DNA of 64,000 nt from Ereboglobus sp. PH5-10 (GCF_029504735.1 NZ_JAQFIP010000005.1:186001-250000), one strand, 5' to 3'. Shown: positions 17,756 through 27,284, counted from the stretch's first letter. Program-made: numbers and translations. Notes: a model not told the origin generated them from the sequence alone.

Positions 17756-18442
17756 TCAGAATCCCGCCTTTTTGGCCAGCTCGGGCAAATCCGCACACAC
17801 TTCGATCGCGCCCGCCTCGCGCAACGCCTCCGCCGTGTGCGTGCCGGTTGTCACGCAATAGCACGGGAAACCGCCGTTCACCCCCGTCTGCGCGTCGTAA
17901 ATCGAATCGCCGACCAGGCACACGCCCGGCACGCCGCCGGCATTTCCCACGCGCGCGGCGGCATCGGATTTTCCGAGCGCGTTGAGCGCGTGCGCGGTGA
18001 ACTCGTTTTGCGGCTTGAGCCATGGGGTGTCCGCCGCGCCGAAAATCCCCTTGAGCAAATGCGCCACGCCCAGGTGCTCGCACACCTTGCGCGACGACGG
18101 GCCGTGCTTGTTGGTCAGCACCGCGCAACAAACGCCGGCGCGGTTCAACGTCTCAAGCAATTCGCGCGCGCCCGCCAGCAAACGCACGCCGTCGAGCATG
18201 TTTTCGTCCCAAAATTCCTTGTAAACCGGCAGCGCCTGCGAAACCAAATCCGGCCTGTCGTGCGCAAAAATTCGCGTCACCGCCACATCCACACCCGCCC
18301 CCACCGCGCGATGCACCTCGTCCATCGACGGCTCGCTCAAGCCAAAATGCTTCCGCGTATGACAATGCGCGCGGTGGATCGCCTCAAAATGATCCAGCAG
18401 CGTGCCGTCCAAATCGAAAAAAATTGTGTGAAAACGCATCAT
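17756..18442 (-). CDS. HAD-superfamily hydrolase, phosphoglycolate-phosphatase-like
   Basis: A 228-aa cytoplasmic phosphatase of HAD subclass I. The four motifs are visible: FFDLDGTLLD (nucleophile Asp10 and Asp12), VLTNKHG (motif II), KPQ (motif III Lys) and CLVGDSIYDAQTG (motif IV acidic residues). The helical cap between motifs I and II fits Gph/PpaX-type enzymes. Two adjacent ATGs at 18442 and 18439 give MM; the first is used. It is downstream of a YgiQ gene in a loose minus-strand group. Substrate specificity cannot be assigned. Confidence 0.85.
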   Translation of the reverse strand: MMRFHTIFFDLDGTLLDHFEAIHRAHCHTRKHFGLSEPSMDEVHRAVGAGVDVAVTRIFAHDRPDLVSQALPVYKEFWDENMLDGVRLLAGARELLETLNRAGVCCAVLTNKHGPSSRKVCEHLGVAHLLKGIFGAADTPWLKPQNEFTAHALNALGKSDAAARVGNAGGVPGVCLVGDSIYDAQTGVNGGFPCYCVTTGTHTAEALREAGAIEVCADLPELAKKAGF

Positions 18443-18561
18443 GTCGCCGGACAGCATTATGAATCGCATCACCCGAGAACAGATGAAAGTGCGCCTTTTT
18501 TCACCAGCCGGGCCGTCCCTCCCGCCGGACAAGGCTCCGGCGGAATCGCGAAGGCGTCCCC

Positions 18562-20412
18562 CTATCTCCGTTTTGCGCCCGGCCTTTTCCACGCGGGGCC
18601 CTGTTTGCGGGCGTCGAAAAAATACGACCGCTGTTTCAATTTTTCCTCCGGCGCGCGCGCCACGTAGGCGGGCTTGCCGGTGTGGGGATCGAAGCCGCTG
18701 TAATAAATCGCCGAGTCGAGCGTCATCGGTGTCGGCGTGAAATCCTGCACCTGCTCCAGGCGGAAACCGAGCCGCTTCAAATCGCCTTGCAGCGCGCGCA
18801 TGTCGCCCTCCTCGCAATACGGCAGGCTCGAAATAAAATACGGCACCAATTGCTCGCGCAATCCCTCGCGCTCGTTGAGCTCGTCGAACGCCTCCTTGAA
18901 AACCTCGAACAACTTGAACGATGGTTTTCGAATGTGGTCGAGCACCCGCGGCGCGCTGTGCTCCGGCGCGACTTTCAGGCGTCCCGACACATGATGCCGC
19001 ACCAGTTGCCCGAAATACTCCCCGCCGTCCTTCGAGCGGAATCCGTTTTCATCGAGAAAAATATCGTAGCGAATCCCGCTGCCCACAAACGCGCGCTTCA
19101 CCTTCGGATGCTCGAGCACCTTGCGATAGAGCGCGGTCAGGCGCGACAAATCCGTGTTCAAATTGCGGCACACGCGCGGATGCAAGCACGACGCGCGACG
19201 GCATTGCTCGCAAATTGACCCATCCTTCCCGCGCAATCCATACATGTTTGCCGACGGTCCGCCGAGATCGCTGATGTTGCCCGCGAAATCGGGCATCCGC
19301 GCGACCTTTTCCACCTCGCGCAAAATCGACGCCTCCGTGCGCTCCGAAATAAATTTTCCCTGATGCGCCGAAATCGTGCAAAAACTGCATCCGCCAAAAC
19401 ACCCGCGGTGCATCGTGATCGAATGCCTGATCATCTCGTAGGCGGGAATGCGCTTTCCGCGATAACGCGGATGCGGCAGCCGCGTGTAAGGCAGGTCGAA
19501 CGACGCGTCCGTCTCCGCCGTCGTCAGGCACGGCCAGGGCGGATTCGCCACGATCGCGCGCTCATCGCCGCCCCCCATCGGCTCGACAATCGTCGCCGCG
19601 CGCACGCGATTCGACTCCTCCTCGATCACACGGAAATTCTCCGCGAACTTGCGCCGGTCCGCCACGCATTCCGCAAACGAATGGAGCGCGCGGACCCCTG
19701 TGGCGCCGGGCTCCCGCCCGCAATTCTCACCGCGCTCCACCCGCGCCGTCTGCCGGACATCCCGCAACTCCCCCGCCCTCTCGCCCCGCGCGAGCCGCTC
19801 CGCGATTTCCACAATCGGCTTCTCTCCCAGCCCATACACGAGCAAATCCGCGCCGCTTTCCATCAGCACGCCCGGCTTCAGCGCATCCGACCAATAATCA
19901 TAATGCGCAAACCGTCGCAGCGACGCCTCGATTCCGCCGAGCACCACGGGCACATCCGGCCAGAGTTGTTTTAAAATTTTTGAATAAACCGTGACCGCGT
20001 AATCGGGCCGCTGCCCCGCGCGCCCGTCCGCCGTGTAGGCGTCGTCGCTGCGCAGACGCTTGTTCGCCGTGTAGTGGTTGACCATGCTGTCCATGCAACC
20101 GCCCGACACGCCGAAAAACAAGCGGGGGCGCCCCAGCTTTTTGAAATCGCGCAAATCGTCGCGCCAGTTTGGCTGCGGCACGATCGCCACGCGATACCCG
20201 CGCGCCTCCAAAACCCGCCCGATCACCGCCGCGCCAAACGACGGATGATCCACATAGGCATCACCGCTGAACACAATAACATCCGCGCAATCCCATCCGC
20301 GCGCCTCCATTTCCTTCCGCGAAGTCGGCAGCCACACGTCGGGTTTGAACTGCGATTGCAGATTGGGAACCCGTCGCGGTTGCTGCTGCGAATGTTGAGT
20401 GTGCGAAGTCAT
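18562..20412 (-). CDS. YgiQ-family radical SAM protein
   Basis: A 616-aa protein of the YgiQ family. An N-terminal segment with LPTSRKEMEARGWDCADVIVFSGDAYVDHPSFGAAVIGR is the usual UPF0313 opening. A B12-binding-like/Rossmann part follows, then the radical SAM CxxxCxxC cluster CFGGCSFC near residue 335 and the YgiQ C-terminal domain ending in a DFTPTPMT-type segment. Its chemistry is unknown in the literature that I can recall. The start ATG at 20412 gives the complete family N-terminus. The 213-nt gap before the next gene holds nothing that I recognise. Confidence 0.88.
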   Translation of the reverse strand: MTSHTQHSQQQPRRVPNLQSQFKPDVWLPTSRKEMEARGWDCADVIVFSGDAYVDHPSFGAAVIGRVLEARGYRVAIVPQPNWRDDLRDFKKLGRPRLFFGVSGGCMDSMVNHYTANKRLRSDDAYTADGRAGQRPDYAVTVYSKILKQLWPDVPVVLGGIEASLRRFAHYDYWSDALKPGVLMESGADLLVYGLGEKPIVEIAERLARGERAGELRDVRQTARVERGENCGREPGATGVRALHSFAECVADRRKFAENFRVIEEESNRVRAATIVEPMGGGDERAIVANPPWPCLTTAETDASFDLPYTRLPHPRYRGKRIPAYEMIRHSITMHRGCFGGCSFCTISAHQGKFISERTEASILREVEKVARMPDFAGNISDLGGPSANMYGLRGKDGSICEQCRRASCLHPRVCRNLNTDLSRLTALYRKVLEHPKVKRAFVGSGIRYDIFLDENGFRSKDGGEYFGQLVRHHVSGRLKVAPEHSAPRVLDHIRKPSFKLFEVFKEAFDELNEREGLREQLVPYFISSLPYCEEGDMRALQGDLKRLGFRLEQVQDFTPTPMTLDSAIYYSGFDPHTGKPAYVARAPEEKLKQRSYFFDARKQGPAWKRPGAKRR

Positions 20413-20625
20413 TGATGTTTGTCAGCCGCGACAAGGCGGGCATGCGGCCAATCAAACGCAAAATGCGGCGCCTTGAGAAGCATTTATGGATCGCGCAAAT
20501 GCAGGGCGAAGGGGGGCCGGCGGCGGCGCGAAAAACTTTAATATTTTGGCCGGGCAAAATCCGTCTGATGCGCTGTTGGGGGTGCTCCTCTTTTTGCGCC
20601 GGCCCGATGTGCGCGAGATCGCCCG

Positions 20626-23406
20626 TCACATCGGCAGCGTGAGGGAGCAGGTATACATGCGGCCGAGCGGGGAGCCGGTGCGGTAGCCGGAGACGGTGTC
20701 GGCGTAGAGCGGCTCGACGTCGAAGCAGTTCGCTATGCCCACGCCAATGCGGAGGCGTCGGCCAAATTTTCCGATGATCGGTTTTTGGAACTGATAGCTC
20801 AGGTCGAAGTTCATCGTCGTGTAACTGGGGTTGCCCGGGTCGTCGATGGGCGCGTTCATGCGCGGGCCGGTGTGGTTCACACGAATAACCGTGTTCCAGC
20901 CTTTGTGGTTCCACGAGGCCTGGCCCTGAAATGTCCATTCGGGCGGGTTGTTGCCGCTGGTGCTCCGGTAGGTGTAGTCAACGCCGGGGAACACTTGGTA
21001 GTCCGAGTCGATCACGTGCGTGGCGTAGGCGCGCAGCATGATGCGTCCGTATTGCTGCCTGGGCAGGCGGTATTCGAGCGAGAAGCGCAGGTCGCGAACC
21101 TCGGCCTCGCCGGTGTTGCCGGGCGTGGTGTCGATCCGGGTGATGCGGCCGGGGTGGCCATTCGCGATGTCCGCCGGCGTGGGGTCGTCGCGGATGACGC
21201 GGCCGGGGAACGAGCTTTCGTTGTTGATGATTTCCTGCGCGCTGAAACTGCTTTGGTAGATGCGGTGGCGCTGGCGGATGTTGTGCGTGGCGGAAAAGCG
21301 CAGGCCTTTCAGGAAGGTCGGCTCAAGGGTGAATCCGAGGGTTTGCGTTTCGCTTTTCGAGGTCACGGCGGAGATGGAGCCGCGCGTGAAAACGGTGACG
21401 TCGGTGACGGTTTCGTCGTCGCGGGCGCGGTCGATGAAGGTCTCGGTGACGAGCGACTCGGAGCCGGCGAAGGTCGAGGTGGCGGGTTTGTTTTCGTAAA
21501 CCGAGTAGCGGGCGCGGAGGAGCAGCGAGCGCGCCGGCGACCAGACGAGGCCGCCGGCGTAGCTGCGGCGGCGGTTGCCCTGGCTTTGCATGTTTTGCCA
21601 GTAGGAGGCGCTGGTTTCGAGGCGGCGCAGGAGGGGCGCGGAGTTTGTCCTTCCGAAAAAGGGCACGTTGAGCGAGGCGGAGCCGGCGCCGGAGTCGTTG
21701 GTTTTTTCCGTCCTGGCGGGGTTGCCGGAGGTCGCGTTTGTGTTTTCGCGGTCGCGGTCCTGGTGGTGATAGGCGGCGGCGAGCGCGAGGCGGAGCGGGC
21801 CGCCGGGGAGGATGGCGAGCGGGCCGTTGGCGGCGGCGTTGTAGCGGACGTTGGTGATGTCGTCCAGGCGCGTGCGATAGACGGTGAGGCCGGGATAAAG
21901 GTGCGCGTTGACGGGGCCGAGGGAGGGATCGCCGAAGGGGTTGAAGCGCAGGGCGGGATCGTCGGACGCGAGCGAGGCGGTGAACGCGTCCTTGTCGAGG
22001 TCGGTGGCGATGGTGCGCGAGCGGTAGCGTTGATAACCGATGCTGCTGCTCCAGTTCCACGCGGTGCTGTGCCGGCCGGGAGCCGGCGGGGTGATGTCGC
22101 CGATTTTGCCGCTCATCTTGAGTCCGAATTGCGCGTTGCGGGTGCGCGCGGTTTGGCGCGTGGGGCCGAACTCCGTGTGGACGAGGCCGACATAGACGTC
22201 CTGCCCGAAGGGGTTGTGGGCGGCGGGCACGAGCGTCTTGGAGGACGCGGCGGTGACGGGCGGCGCGCCGATGCGCTCGACCTTGGTCTCGGTGTAGTTT
22301 CCGCTGAGGCTGATGCGGAAGCGGTCGCCGCGCTTGTAGGTGACGGAGCCGTTCAGGTTGTGGCGCCGCGTGGGCGCGATGAGCATGCGATACTCGGATG
22401 TGTTGAAGCGGCGTTGTCCGTAGGCGGTGGCGGAGAGGTCGATGTCGCCGGCCAGAAAATCGGAGGCGGTGAGGGAGAGGCCGTTTTGGTTTTCAGGCAC
22501 GAGCGCGGAGGCGACGGGGTTGCCGCCGGAATCGACGATGCCGGCGAGGTTGCCGCTGGCGGCCTGCACGACGGCGGGGGTGCCCCAGGCGAGGCGCATG
22601 TCGGTGCCGTCGCGATAGGTGTGGTCCTGGTTGCGCGAGAGTTCGCGGCTGGAGGCGAGCAGTTCGTTGGTCTTCCAATAGACGCCACTGATGAAATAGC
22701 TCCAGCGGCGCTTGGTGACGTTCATGGAGAATTTTGTGTATTGGTGAAATCCGCCGCCTGCCGCCGCGACGCGGATGCGTTCGCCGATGTCGCCGCCGAC
22801 GTAGTCTTTTTTGAGGATGATGTTGATGACCTTGCCTTGCGCGTAGGCGCCGATCTCGGGGATGGAGCCGTAGAGGCTGACTTGCACGCGCTCGATCATG
22901 TCGAGCGGAATGGTTTCGGGGTCGATGTGCGCGGGCTGGCCGTCGATGAGGATGAGCACTTCGTCGCCGTCCTCGGCGGGCGGCAGGTCCTCAAGAAAGT
23001 CCTCCATGCTGAACGCGCCGGAATCGCTGATTTGCGCGGAGTCGTAGGTTTGGACGGGTTGCGGGCCCTCGGTGACGACGCCGCCCTCGCGCGAGGCTTT
23101 CACGGTGTAGGTGTCGAGCACGATGGTGTTTTCCGCGGCGGCGGCGGGAGTCGAGGAGGAGGTGGAGGAGGAGTTGTCACCCGAGCCTTTTTTCCCCTGG
23201 TTGGAGGTTTCCGTGGCGGCAGCGAGCGTGACGGGGACGGTCTTGCCGTTGGTCTCGGCGGGGGTCTCGGTGGACGTGCCCGCTTTTTGTCCGAAGCCGT
23301 GGGAGGCGCCGCCCAAAAAAAGCACCAGCAACAAGATTTTGCCTGAACGGTGGAATTGCGAAAAGGGGGAGCGGCGGGCTTTGTCGGGAAATAAGAACAC
23401 GGACAC
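20626..23406 (-). CDS. TonB-dependent outer-membrane receptor
   Basis: About 926 aa. A signal-peptide-like N-terminus (KARR..., then KILLLVLFLGGASHGFG) is followed by a low-complexity Ser/Ala linker, a TonB-box-like TIVLDTYTVKA segment, and a plug domain with FSMEDFLEDLPPAEDGDEVLILIDGQPAH and YAQGKVINIILKKDYVGGDIG. A long beta-barrel ends in the aromatic-poor CSLTLPM. It would import a TonB-energised ligand across the outer membrane. The start is uncertain: no ATG precedes the signal peptide, and GTG at 23406 or 23400 is the best choice. It is last in the phosphoester locus, next to the organophosphate antiporter, so a phosphorylated glycerol compound is a reasonable ligand guess. Confidence 0.82.
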   Translation of the reverse strand: MSVFLFPDKARRSPFSQFHRSGKILLLVLFLGGASHGFGQKAGTSTETPAETNGKTVPVTLAAATETSNQGKKGSGDNSSSTSSSTPAAAAENTIVLDTYTVKASREGGVVTEGPQPVQTYDSAQISDSGAFSMEDFLEDLPPAEDGDEVLILIDGQPAHIDPETIPLDMIERVQVSLYGSIPEIGAYAQGKVINIILKKDYVGGDIGERIRVAAAGGGFHQYTKFSMNVTKRRWSYFISGVYWKTNELLASSRELSRNQDHTYRDGTDMRLAWGTPAVVQAASGNLAGIVDSGGNPVASALVPENQNGLSLTASDFLAGDIDLSATAYGQRRFNTSEYRMLIAPTRRHNLNGSVTYKRGDRFRISLSGNYTETKVERIGAPPVTAASSKTLVPAAHNPFGQDVYVGLVHTEFGPTRQTARTRNAQFGLKMSGKIGDITPPAPGRHSTAWNWSSSIGYQRYRSRTIATDLDKDAFTASLASDDPALRFNPFGDPSLGPVNAHLYPGLTVYRTRLDDITNVRYNAAANGPLAILPGGPLRLALAAAYHHQDRDRENTNATSGNPARTEKTNDSGAGSASLNVPFFGRTNSAPLLRRLETSASYWQNMQSQGNRRRSYAGGLVWSPARSLLLRARYSVYENKPATSTFAGSESLVTETFIDRARDDETVTDVTVFTRGSISAVTSKSETQTLGFTLEPTFLKGLRFSATHNIRQRHRIYQSSFSAQEIINNESSFPGRVIRDDPTPADIANGHPGRITRIDTTPGNTGEAEVRDLRFSLEYRLPRQQYGRIMLRAYATHVIDSDYQVFPGVDYTYRSTSGNNPPEWTFQGQASWNHKGWNTVIRVNHTGPRMNAPIDDPGNPSYTTMNFDLSYQFQKPIIGKFGRRLRIGVGIANCFDVEPLYADTVSGYRTGSPLGRMYTCSLTLPM

Positions 23407-23472
23407 GATTTTTGAGAGTGAAAAGAGGGCGGGCTTTGGATTTTTGCGAGACGGTGATACCGGGCAAAAGTT

Positions 23473-23515
23473 GCGGGCATTTTTAGTCAGGCAAAAACCC
23501 GACAAAAATGCCCGC
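23473..23515. repeat. GCGGGCATTTTT hairpin between antiporter and TonB gene
   Basis: A perfect 12-bp inverted repeat (GCGGGCATTTTT with AAAAATGCCCGC) with a 19-nt loop that itself contains GTCAGGC/CCCGAC pairing. It could attenuate transcription into the TonB receptor gene. Confidence 0.75.
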
Positions 23516-23534
23516 CTAAAGTTTCCTTTTTCGG

Positions 23535-24875
23535 TTATTGTTTTTCGGCGCTTTCCTCCTCGTAGGCGTCGCGTTTCGTGTTCCACAGGCAGAGGAAGGC
23601 GATGAGGCCGATGACGCCCGCGCCGCACAGCACGCCGATGGCGGGCGCCCAGCCGTAGTTTTGCGCCACCAGGCCGAGTCCCCAGCCGGAGAGCACCGTG
23701 CTGGCGTAGGAGAACAGCGAGGTGAAGCCGATCGCCGTCGCCGCGCCGCGACGCGTGACGATGTTGGCCGTGATCACGCCGGTGAGCGCCTGCGGGCCGT
23801 AGATGAAAAATCCCGCGGCCATGAGCACCGGAACCAGCGCCAGGGTCGGCAGCGGCACCAGCCAGAAAATGACCAGGATGACCGTCACGAACGCCATGCA
23901 GAGCACGCACACGCGTGCGGCGCGTCCCTTGAAGAAGCGGTCGGTCGCCCAGCCCGCGACGAGCATGCCGGCGATGGCGGCGATCTCGAAGCCGGCGACC
24001 ATCCACGTGGATTTTGTGATCGAGATGTGCTTCCACTCGCCGAGCATGGTCGGGCCCCAGTCGAGGATGGCGTAGCGGATGGTGTAGATGAAAAAGTTGG
24101 CGAAGCCGCAGAGCCAGACGATCGGGTTGAGGAAGACTTTTTTGCGGAGGAATTTTTTGAACTCGGCGCGGTCGGCCTCGGTGTCCGTTGTTTCGGATTT
24201 CTTTTCGGTGCCCGGCAATTCCGGCAGTCCGACGGACGAGGGCGTGTCGCGCAGCGTGAGCCAGAGCAAGCCCGCGCCGACGATGGTGATCATGGAGGGA
24301 ACCCAGAAGCACCAGCGCCAGCCGAGCATCACGAGGTAGCCGCAGAGCACGACGACGAAGCCGGCGCCGATGGAGTGCGAGGCGTTCCAGATGGACATCT
24401 TGAACGCGAGCTCGGAGGGCGGCACCCAGTGGGTGATGAGCCGCGCGCAGGGAGGAAATCCGGTGCCCTGGAAAAAGCCGTTGAGCATCCAGATCACGCC
24501 GAGCGTGACGACGAGTATGGCGGTGAATTTCTCGCCCGTGTTCGAGCCGGCGAAGAACGCGGCGATTGTCGGGCCGGAGGCGAAGGCGAGGCCGCACAAC
24601 GAAACGGCGAGCAACCCGAAGACCATGAAGGCGCGCGCGTTCACGCGGTCGCCGATGATGCCGTTGACGAATTTAGACACGCCGTAGATGAGGCCGTGCG
24701 CGGTGAGGAAGATGCCGAGCTGGGCCTTCGTAATGCCGAACTCCGCCTGCAGGCCGGGCATGGCCACGCTGAGGTTTTTTCGGATGAAATAAAACAGCGA
24801 GTAGCCGACCATCGTCGCGATGATGGTGCGCCATTGCCAGTAGTGAAAGCTCTTGGTGGTTTTTTGTTTTTCCAT
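23535..24875 (-). CDS. Organophosphate:phosphate antiporter (GlpT/UhpT family MFS)
   Basis: A 446-aa inner-membrane transporter of the OPA family, which exchanges phosphate for glycerol-3-phosphate or sugar phosphates. The family signature GFFQGTGFPPCARLITHW and SIWNASHSIGAGFV parallels the GlpT GxGWPPCGR and WNxxHNxGGG motifs. Both arginines that line the phosphate site in GlpT (Arg45, Arg269) have clear counterparts: Arg32 in YFIRKNLSVAMP and Arg267 in YTIRYAILDWGP. The ATG at 24875 is followed by a standard N-terminus. Its place in a locus with two glycerol-phosphate dehydrogenases makes glycerol phosphate the favoured substrate (inference). Confidence 0.88.
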   Translation of the reverse strand: MEKQKTTKSFHYWQWRTIIATMVGYSLFYFIRKNLSVAMPGLQAEFGITKAQLGIFLTAHGLIYGVSKFVNGIIGDRVNARAFMVFGLLAVSLCGLAFASGPTIAAFFAGSNTGEKFTAILVVTLGVIWMLNGFFQGTGFPPCARLITHWVPPSELAFKMSIWNASHSIGAGFVVVLCGYLVMLGWRWCFWVPSMITIVGAGLLWLTLRDTPSSVGLPELPGTEKKSETTDTEADRAEFKKFLRKKVFLNPIVWLCGFANFFIYTIRYAILDWGPTMLGEWKHISITKSTWMVAGFEIAAIAGMLVAGWATDRFFKGRAARVCVLCMAFVTVILVIFWLVPLPTLALVPVLMAAGFFIYGPQALTGVITANIVTRRGAATAIGFTSLFSYASTVLSGWGLGLVAQNYGWAPAIGVLCGAGVIGLIAFLCLWNTKRDAYEEESAEKQ

Positions 24876-24953
24876 GTTGTTTCGTGTGTGTGTTTCCGTG
24901 TGAAAGTGTTGTTTGGGAGTTAGCTCGATTTAGGATTTTTTTGATTTTTATTA

Positions 24954-25033
24954 ACCACGGATTACACGGATTTACACGGATGCGGACTCCGTCGCTTTTG
25001 TATTTATCCGTGTAAATCCGTGTAATCCGTGGT
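24954..25033. repeat. Hairpin element with ACCACGGATTACACGG arms
   Basis: Perfect 28-bp arms at 24954-24981 and 25006-25033 flank a 24-nt loop. The arms have an internal period (CACGGATTTACACGGAT). It fills the gap between the propeller-like gene and the antiporter gene. Confidence 0.88.
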
Positions 25034-25066
25034 CATGTATTATTCAGAAATAAGTCATCGGGATGT

Positions 25067-25933
25067 TTAGAGTCCGTTGACGCGCCACAGGCCGCCTGTT
25101 TGTCCGCAATACACCAGCAGCGTGTCGCCGTGGAAGGCGGCGTCCTCCGGCTCGACATGGATGTCGTCGCTGAGGTCGATGGTTTTCTCGATTTGTTTTG
25201 TCCGCAGGTTGACGACCATCACGGCGCGGTCGCGCGTGTCTTTTTTCTTTCCGTGGGGCTTGTGGCGGCCGAGCGGCAGGTAGAGGCGCTCGCCGCGAAT
25301 CGTGCCGCCCTGGTGCAGGTTGCGGAAGCGGATGGTGAACTGCTCGATGATGTCCTTCTTTGCAAAAATGACGTTGCCCTCGCCCAGCGCGGGCAGGCGG
25401 AGTTTTGTGACAAGGGCCTCCTTCATGCCGCCCGCATCCGAGACGAGCGTGATGGCGTAGAGGAATTTTTTCTCGCGATCCACGATCCAGTCGTAGGGCA
25501 GTTCCTCGGGGCCGCCGGATTTAAGCTCCAGCGTTTGCAGCAATTTCGAGCCGGCCTCGTTGATGCTTTCCACAAGGCAGCGGCGTTTTCCAAAACACTC
25601 GGAGATATAAATCGCCGGGTAGGTGTCGTTGTCAGCGGGATACTCCACGCCGAAATCGGCGCAGTTGGCATGGTTCTCCGGCGCGGCGCCGGCGAGTTTG
25701 AACGCGTTGAGGAGCGCGCCCGTCTTGAGGTTATACACGCGGCAGCCTCCCGTGTTGTTGAACAGGAAGGCGGTGTCCTTGTGAATGGTCATGCCTTGCG
25801 CGGACTCCCCCTTGTATTGGCCCGGGAAGGGATGCTCGAGCGTGGCGCCCGCGCAAAATGCGGTGGAGGCGGCGGCTAAAAACGCGGCTGCCGCAAACGC
25901 GCGCCGGACGCCGGCAATGACGGTGTTTTTCAT
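25067..25933 (-). CDS. Secreted propeller-like protein of unknown function, copy 1
   Basis: A 288-aa protein with an N-terminal signal peptide (RRAFAAAAFLAAASTAFCAG). The mature part is a series of beta-rich segments typical of a small beta-propeller: HKDTAFLFNNTGGCRVYNLKTG, YPAIYISECFGKRRCLVE, DREKKFLYAITLVSD, and a C-terminal FHGDTLLVYCGQTGGLWRVNGL. It is clearly paralogous to the next gene (26038-26898) and more distantly to 37939-38802. I recognise no catalytic motif; ligand binding or a scaffold role is possible. The ATG at 25933 is chosen because it starts the signal peptide. Confidence 0.72.
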   Translation of the reverse strand: MKNTVIAGVRRAFAAAAFLAAASTAFCAGATLEHPFPGQYKGESAQGMTIHKDTAFLFNNTGGCRVYNLKTGALLNAFKLAGAAPENHANCADFGVEYPADNDTYPAIYISECFGKRRCLVESINEAGSKLLQTLELKSGGPEELPYDWIVDREKKFLYAITLVSDAGGMKEALVTKLRLPALGEGNVIFAKKDIIEQFTIRFRNLHQGGTIRGERLYLPLGRHKPHGKKKDTRDRAVMVVNLRTKQIEKTIDLSDDIHVEPEDAAFHGDTLLVYCGQTGGLWRVNGL

Positions 25934-25970
25934 GAGGGTTGTTTTTTGTGATTTTGATGGGGCGGCTTTG

Positions 25971-26032
25971 GTAGGGCGAACCCTCCGGGTGAGCCGTTCG
26001 CAATTCCGGCTCACCCGGAGGGTTCGCCCTAC
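25971..26032. repeat. Perfect 26-bp hairpin between the two propeller-like genes
   Basis: Arms GTAGGGCGAACCCTCCGGGT... at 25971-25996 and their exact complement at 26007-26032, with a 10-nt loop. The identity of the arms suggests recent insertion or strong folding constraint. Confidence 0.9.
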
Positions 26033-26037
26033 CTTAA

Positions 26038-26898
26038 TCAGAATCCCGTGATGTGCCACAGGCCGCCGGACTGGCCGCAATACATCAGCAGTTTGTCGCC
26101 GTGGAACGCGATGTCCTCCGGCTCGACGGCGAGCTGGTTGAGCTCAAGCGTTTTTTCGATTTGTTTCGTCTTCAGGTTCACGACGAGCAGGCCGCGATCC
26201 TTCCGGTCTTTCTTGGGGTCGGAGGGTTTCGGATGGCCGACGGGCATGTAGAGATAATCGCCGCGGATGGTGCCGCCCTGGCTCAACTGGGAGAACTTGA
26301 TGGTGAACTGCTCGATAACGTCGGCCTTGGTGAAGTTGACATCACCGGCGCTCAACGCGGGCAGGCGGTATTTTGAGAGGCGATACTCCCTCATGCCTTT
26401 GTCGTCCGCGACGATGGCGATTGAATACAGGAATTTTTTCTCGCGATCCACATACCAGTCAAACGGACGGTCGTCCTTGCCGCCGGTTTTTACCGCCAGG
26501 GTTTGTATCAACTTCGCGCCGGACGCGTTGATGCTCTCCACGAAGCAGCGCCTTTTTCCGTAGCACTCGGAAACGTAGATCGCCGGATAGGAGTGGTTGC
26601 CCGCGGGATACTCCACGCCAAAGTCGGCGCAGTTGGAATGGTTTTCCGGCGCGAGCGTGTCGAGTTCGAACGAGGTGATGAACTCGCCGGTCTTGAGATT
26701 ATACATGCGGCAGATGCCCGTGTTGTTGAACAGGAACGCGGTGTCCTTGTGGATGGCCATGCCTTGCGCGGCCTCGCGTTTGTAGGTGCCGACAAAGGGA
26801 TATTCGAGCGTGGCGTTTCCGCAAAAAGCGGTCGCGGCGGCGAGGAACAAGGTGCCCGCGAGCAGGCGACGGATTGAGGTGACGAGGTTTGTTTTCAT
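26038..26898 (-). CDS. Secreted propeller-like protein of unknown function, copy 2
   Basis: A 286-aa paralogue of 25067-25933 with the same order of segments: signal peptide ending TAFCGNA, HKDTAFLFNNTGICRMYNLKTGE, YPAIYVSECYGKRRCFVESI, DREKKFLYSIAIVADD, and FHGDKLLMYCGQSGGLWHITGF. Cys pairs near the middle (CADFG, ECYGKRRC) are conserved between the two and may form disulfides in the periplasm. The start ATG at 26898 gives a clean signal peptide. It sits between sn-glycerol-1-phosphate dehydrogenase and its own paralogue. Function unknown. Confidence 0.72.
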   Translation of the reverse strand: MKTNLVTSIRRLLAGTLFLAAATAFCGNATLEYPFVGTYKREAAQGMAIHKDTAFLFNNTGICRMYNLKTGEFITSFELDTLAPENHSNCADFGVEYPAGNHSYPAIYVSECYGKRRCFVESINASGAKLIQTLAVKTGGKDDRPFDWYVDREKKFLYSIAIVADDKGMREYRLSKYRLPALSAGDVNFTKADVIEQFTIKFSQLSQGGTIRGDYLYMPVGHPKPSDPKKDRKDRGLLVVNLKTKQIEKTLELNQLAVEPEDIAFHGDKLLMYCGQSGGLWHITGF

Positions 26899-26936
26899 GA
26901 TGTGTTTGTTGTTTTTGGGTTAATAATCTTCTCAAA

Positions 26937-27240
26937 ATAAAAGGGCCGTTGAATGAAGCCCAACGGGCTTCCGTCCCATGGCCCAGGGTTGCGAGCGCAG
27001 TGAGCTACCCTGGGAATGATAAACACAATAAACAACCCCAACGGGGTTGTGGCCTGTTTGTCCGCCGTGCGTTTTCAGAGGACGCAACCCTTTCAGGGTT
27101 GTGCGTTCCCTTTCATCGCACCCGAGGTAGGCGCTCGCAACTCGCGCCAACCCCGGGCTATGGGACGCATCCCCGTTGGGGATGGGCGGGCGACCTTTTC
27201 GTGTTTTCATGCCAGTATTATTTTTCACTCCTTAATAATG
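26937..27240 (+). repeat. Multi-hairpin 300-bp repeat D, copy 1
   Basis: About 300 bp, strongly similar to copies at 28650, 32939 and 45014. It is an ordered series of short palindromes: GAAGCCC-AA-CGGGCTTC (26955-26971), CCCAGGGTTGCGAG...CTACCCTGGG, CAACCCC-AA-CGGGGTTG, CAACCC-TTTC-AGGGTTG, ACCCGAGGTAGGCG...CCAACCCCGGGCT and CATCCCC-G-TTGGGGATG. Apparent ORFs on both strands are products of this structure and are not called as genes. Confidence 0.9.
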
Positions 27241-27284
27241 TGCGAATGTGTGATTAATTTTCCCGAAACGCGGCGCGGCGCGGG

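Noticed and set aside
20785-23346. 853-codon plus-strand frame opposite the TonB receptor
   Set aside because: Gly/Val/Asp-rich shadow of the receptor gene with no recognisable domain.
23407-24597. N-terminal extension of the TonB receptor frame
   Set aside because: The frame is open through the antiporter gene in a different phase, but the residues are Arg/His-rich shadow sequence. The receptor starts at its signal peptide.
26949-27257. About 100-codon ORFs within the multi-hairpin repeats (also near 28667, 32956, 45028)
   Set aside because: They are present on both strands of each copy and follow from the palindromes. No start signals or coding bias; treated as repeat, not gene.
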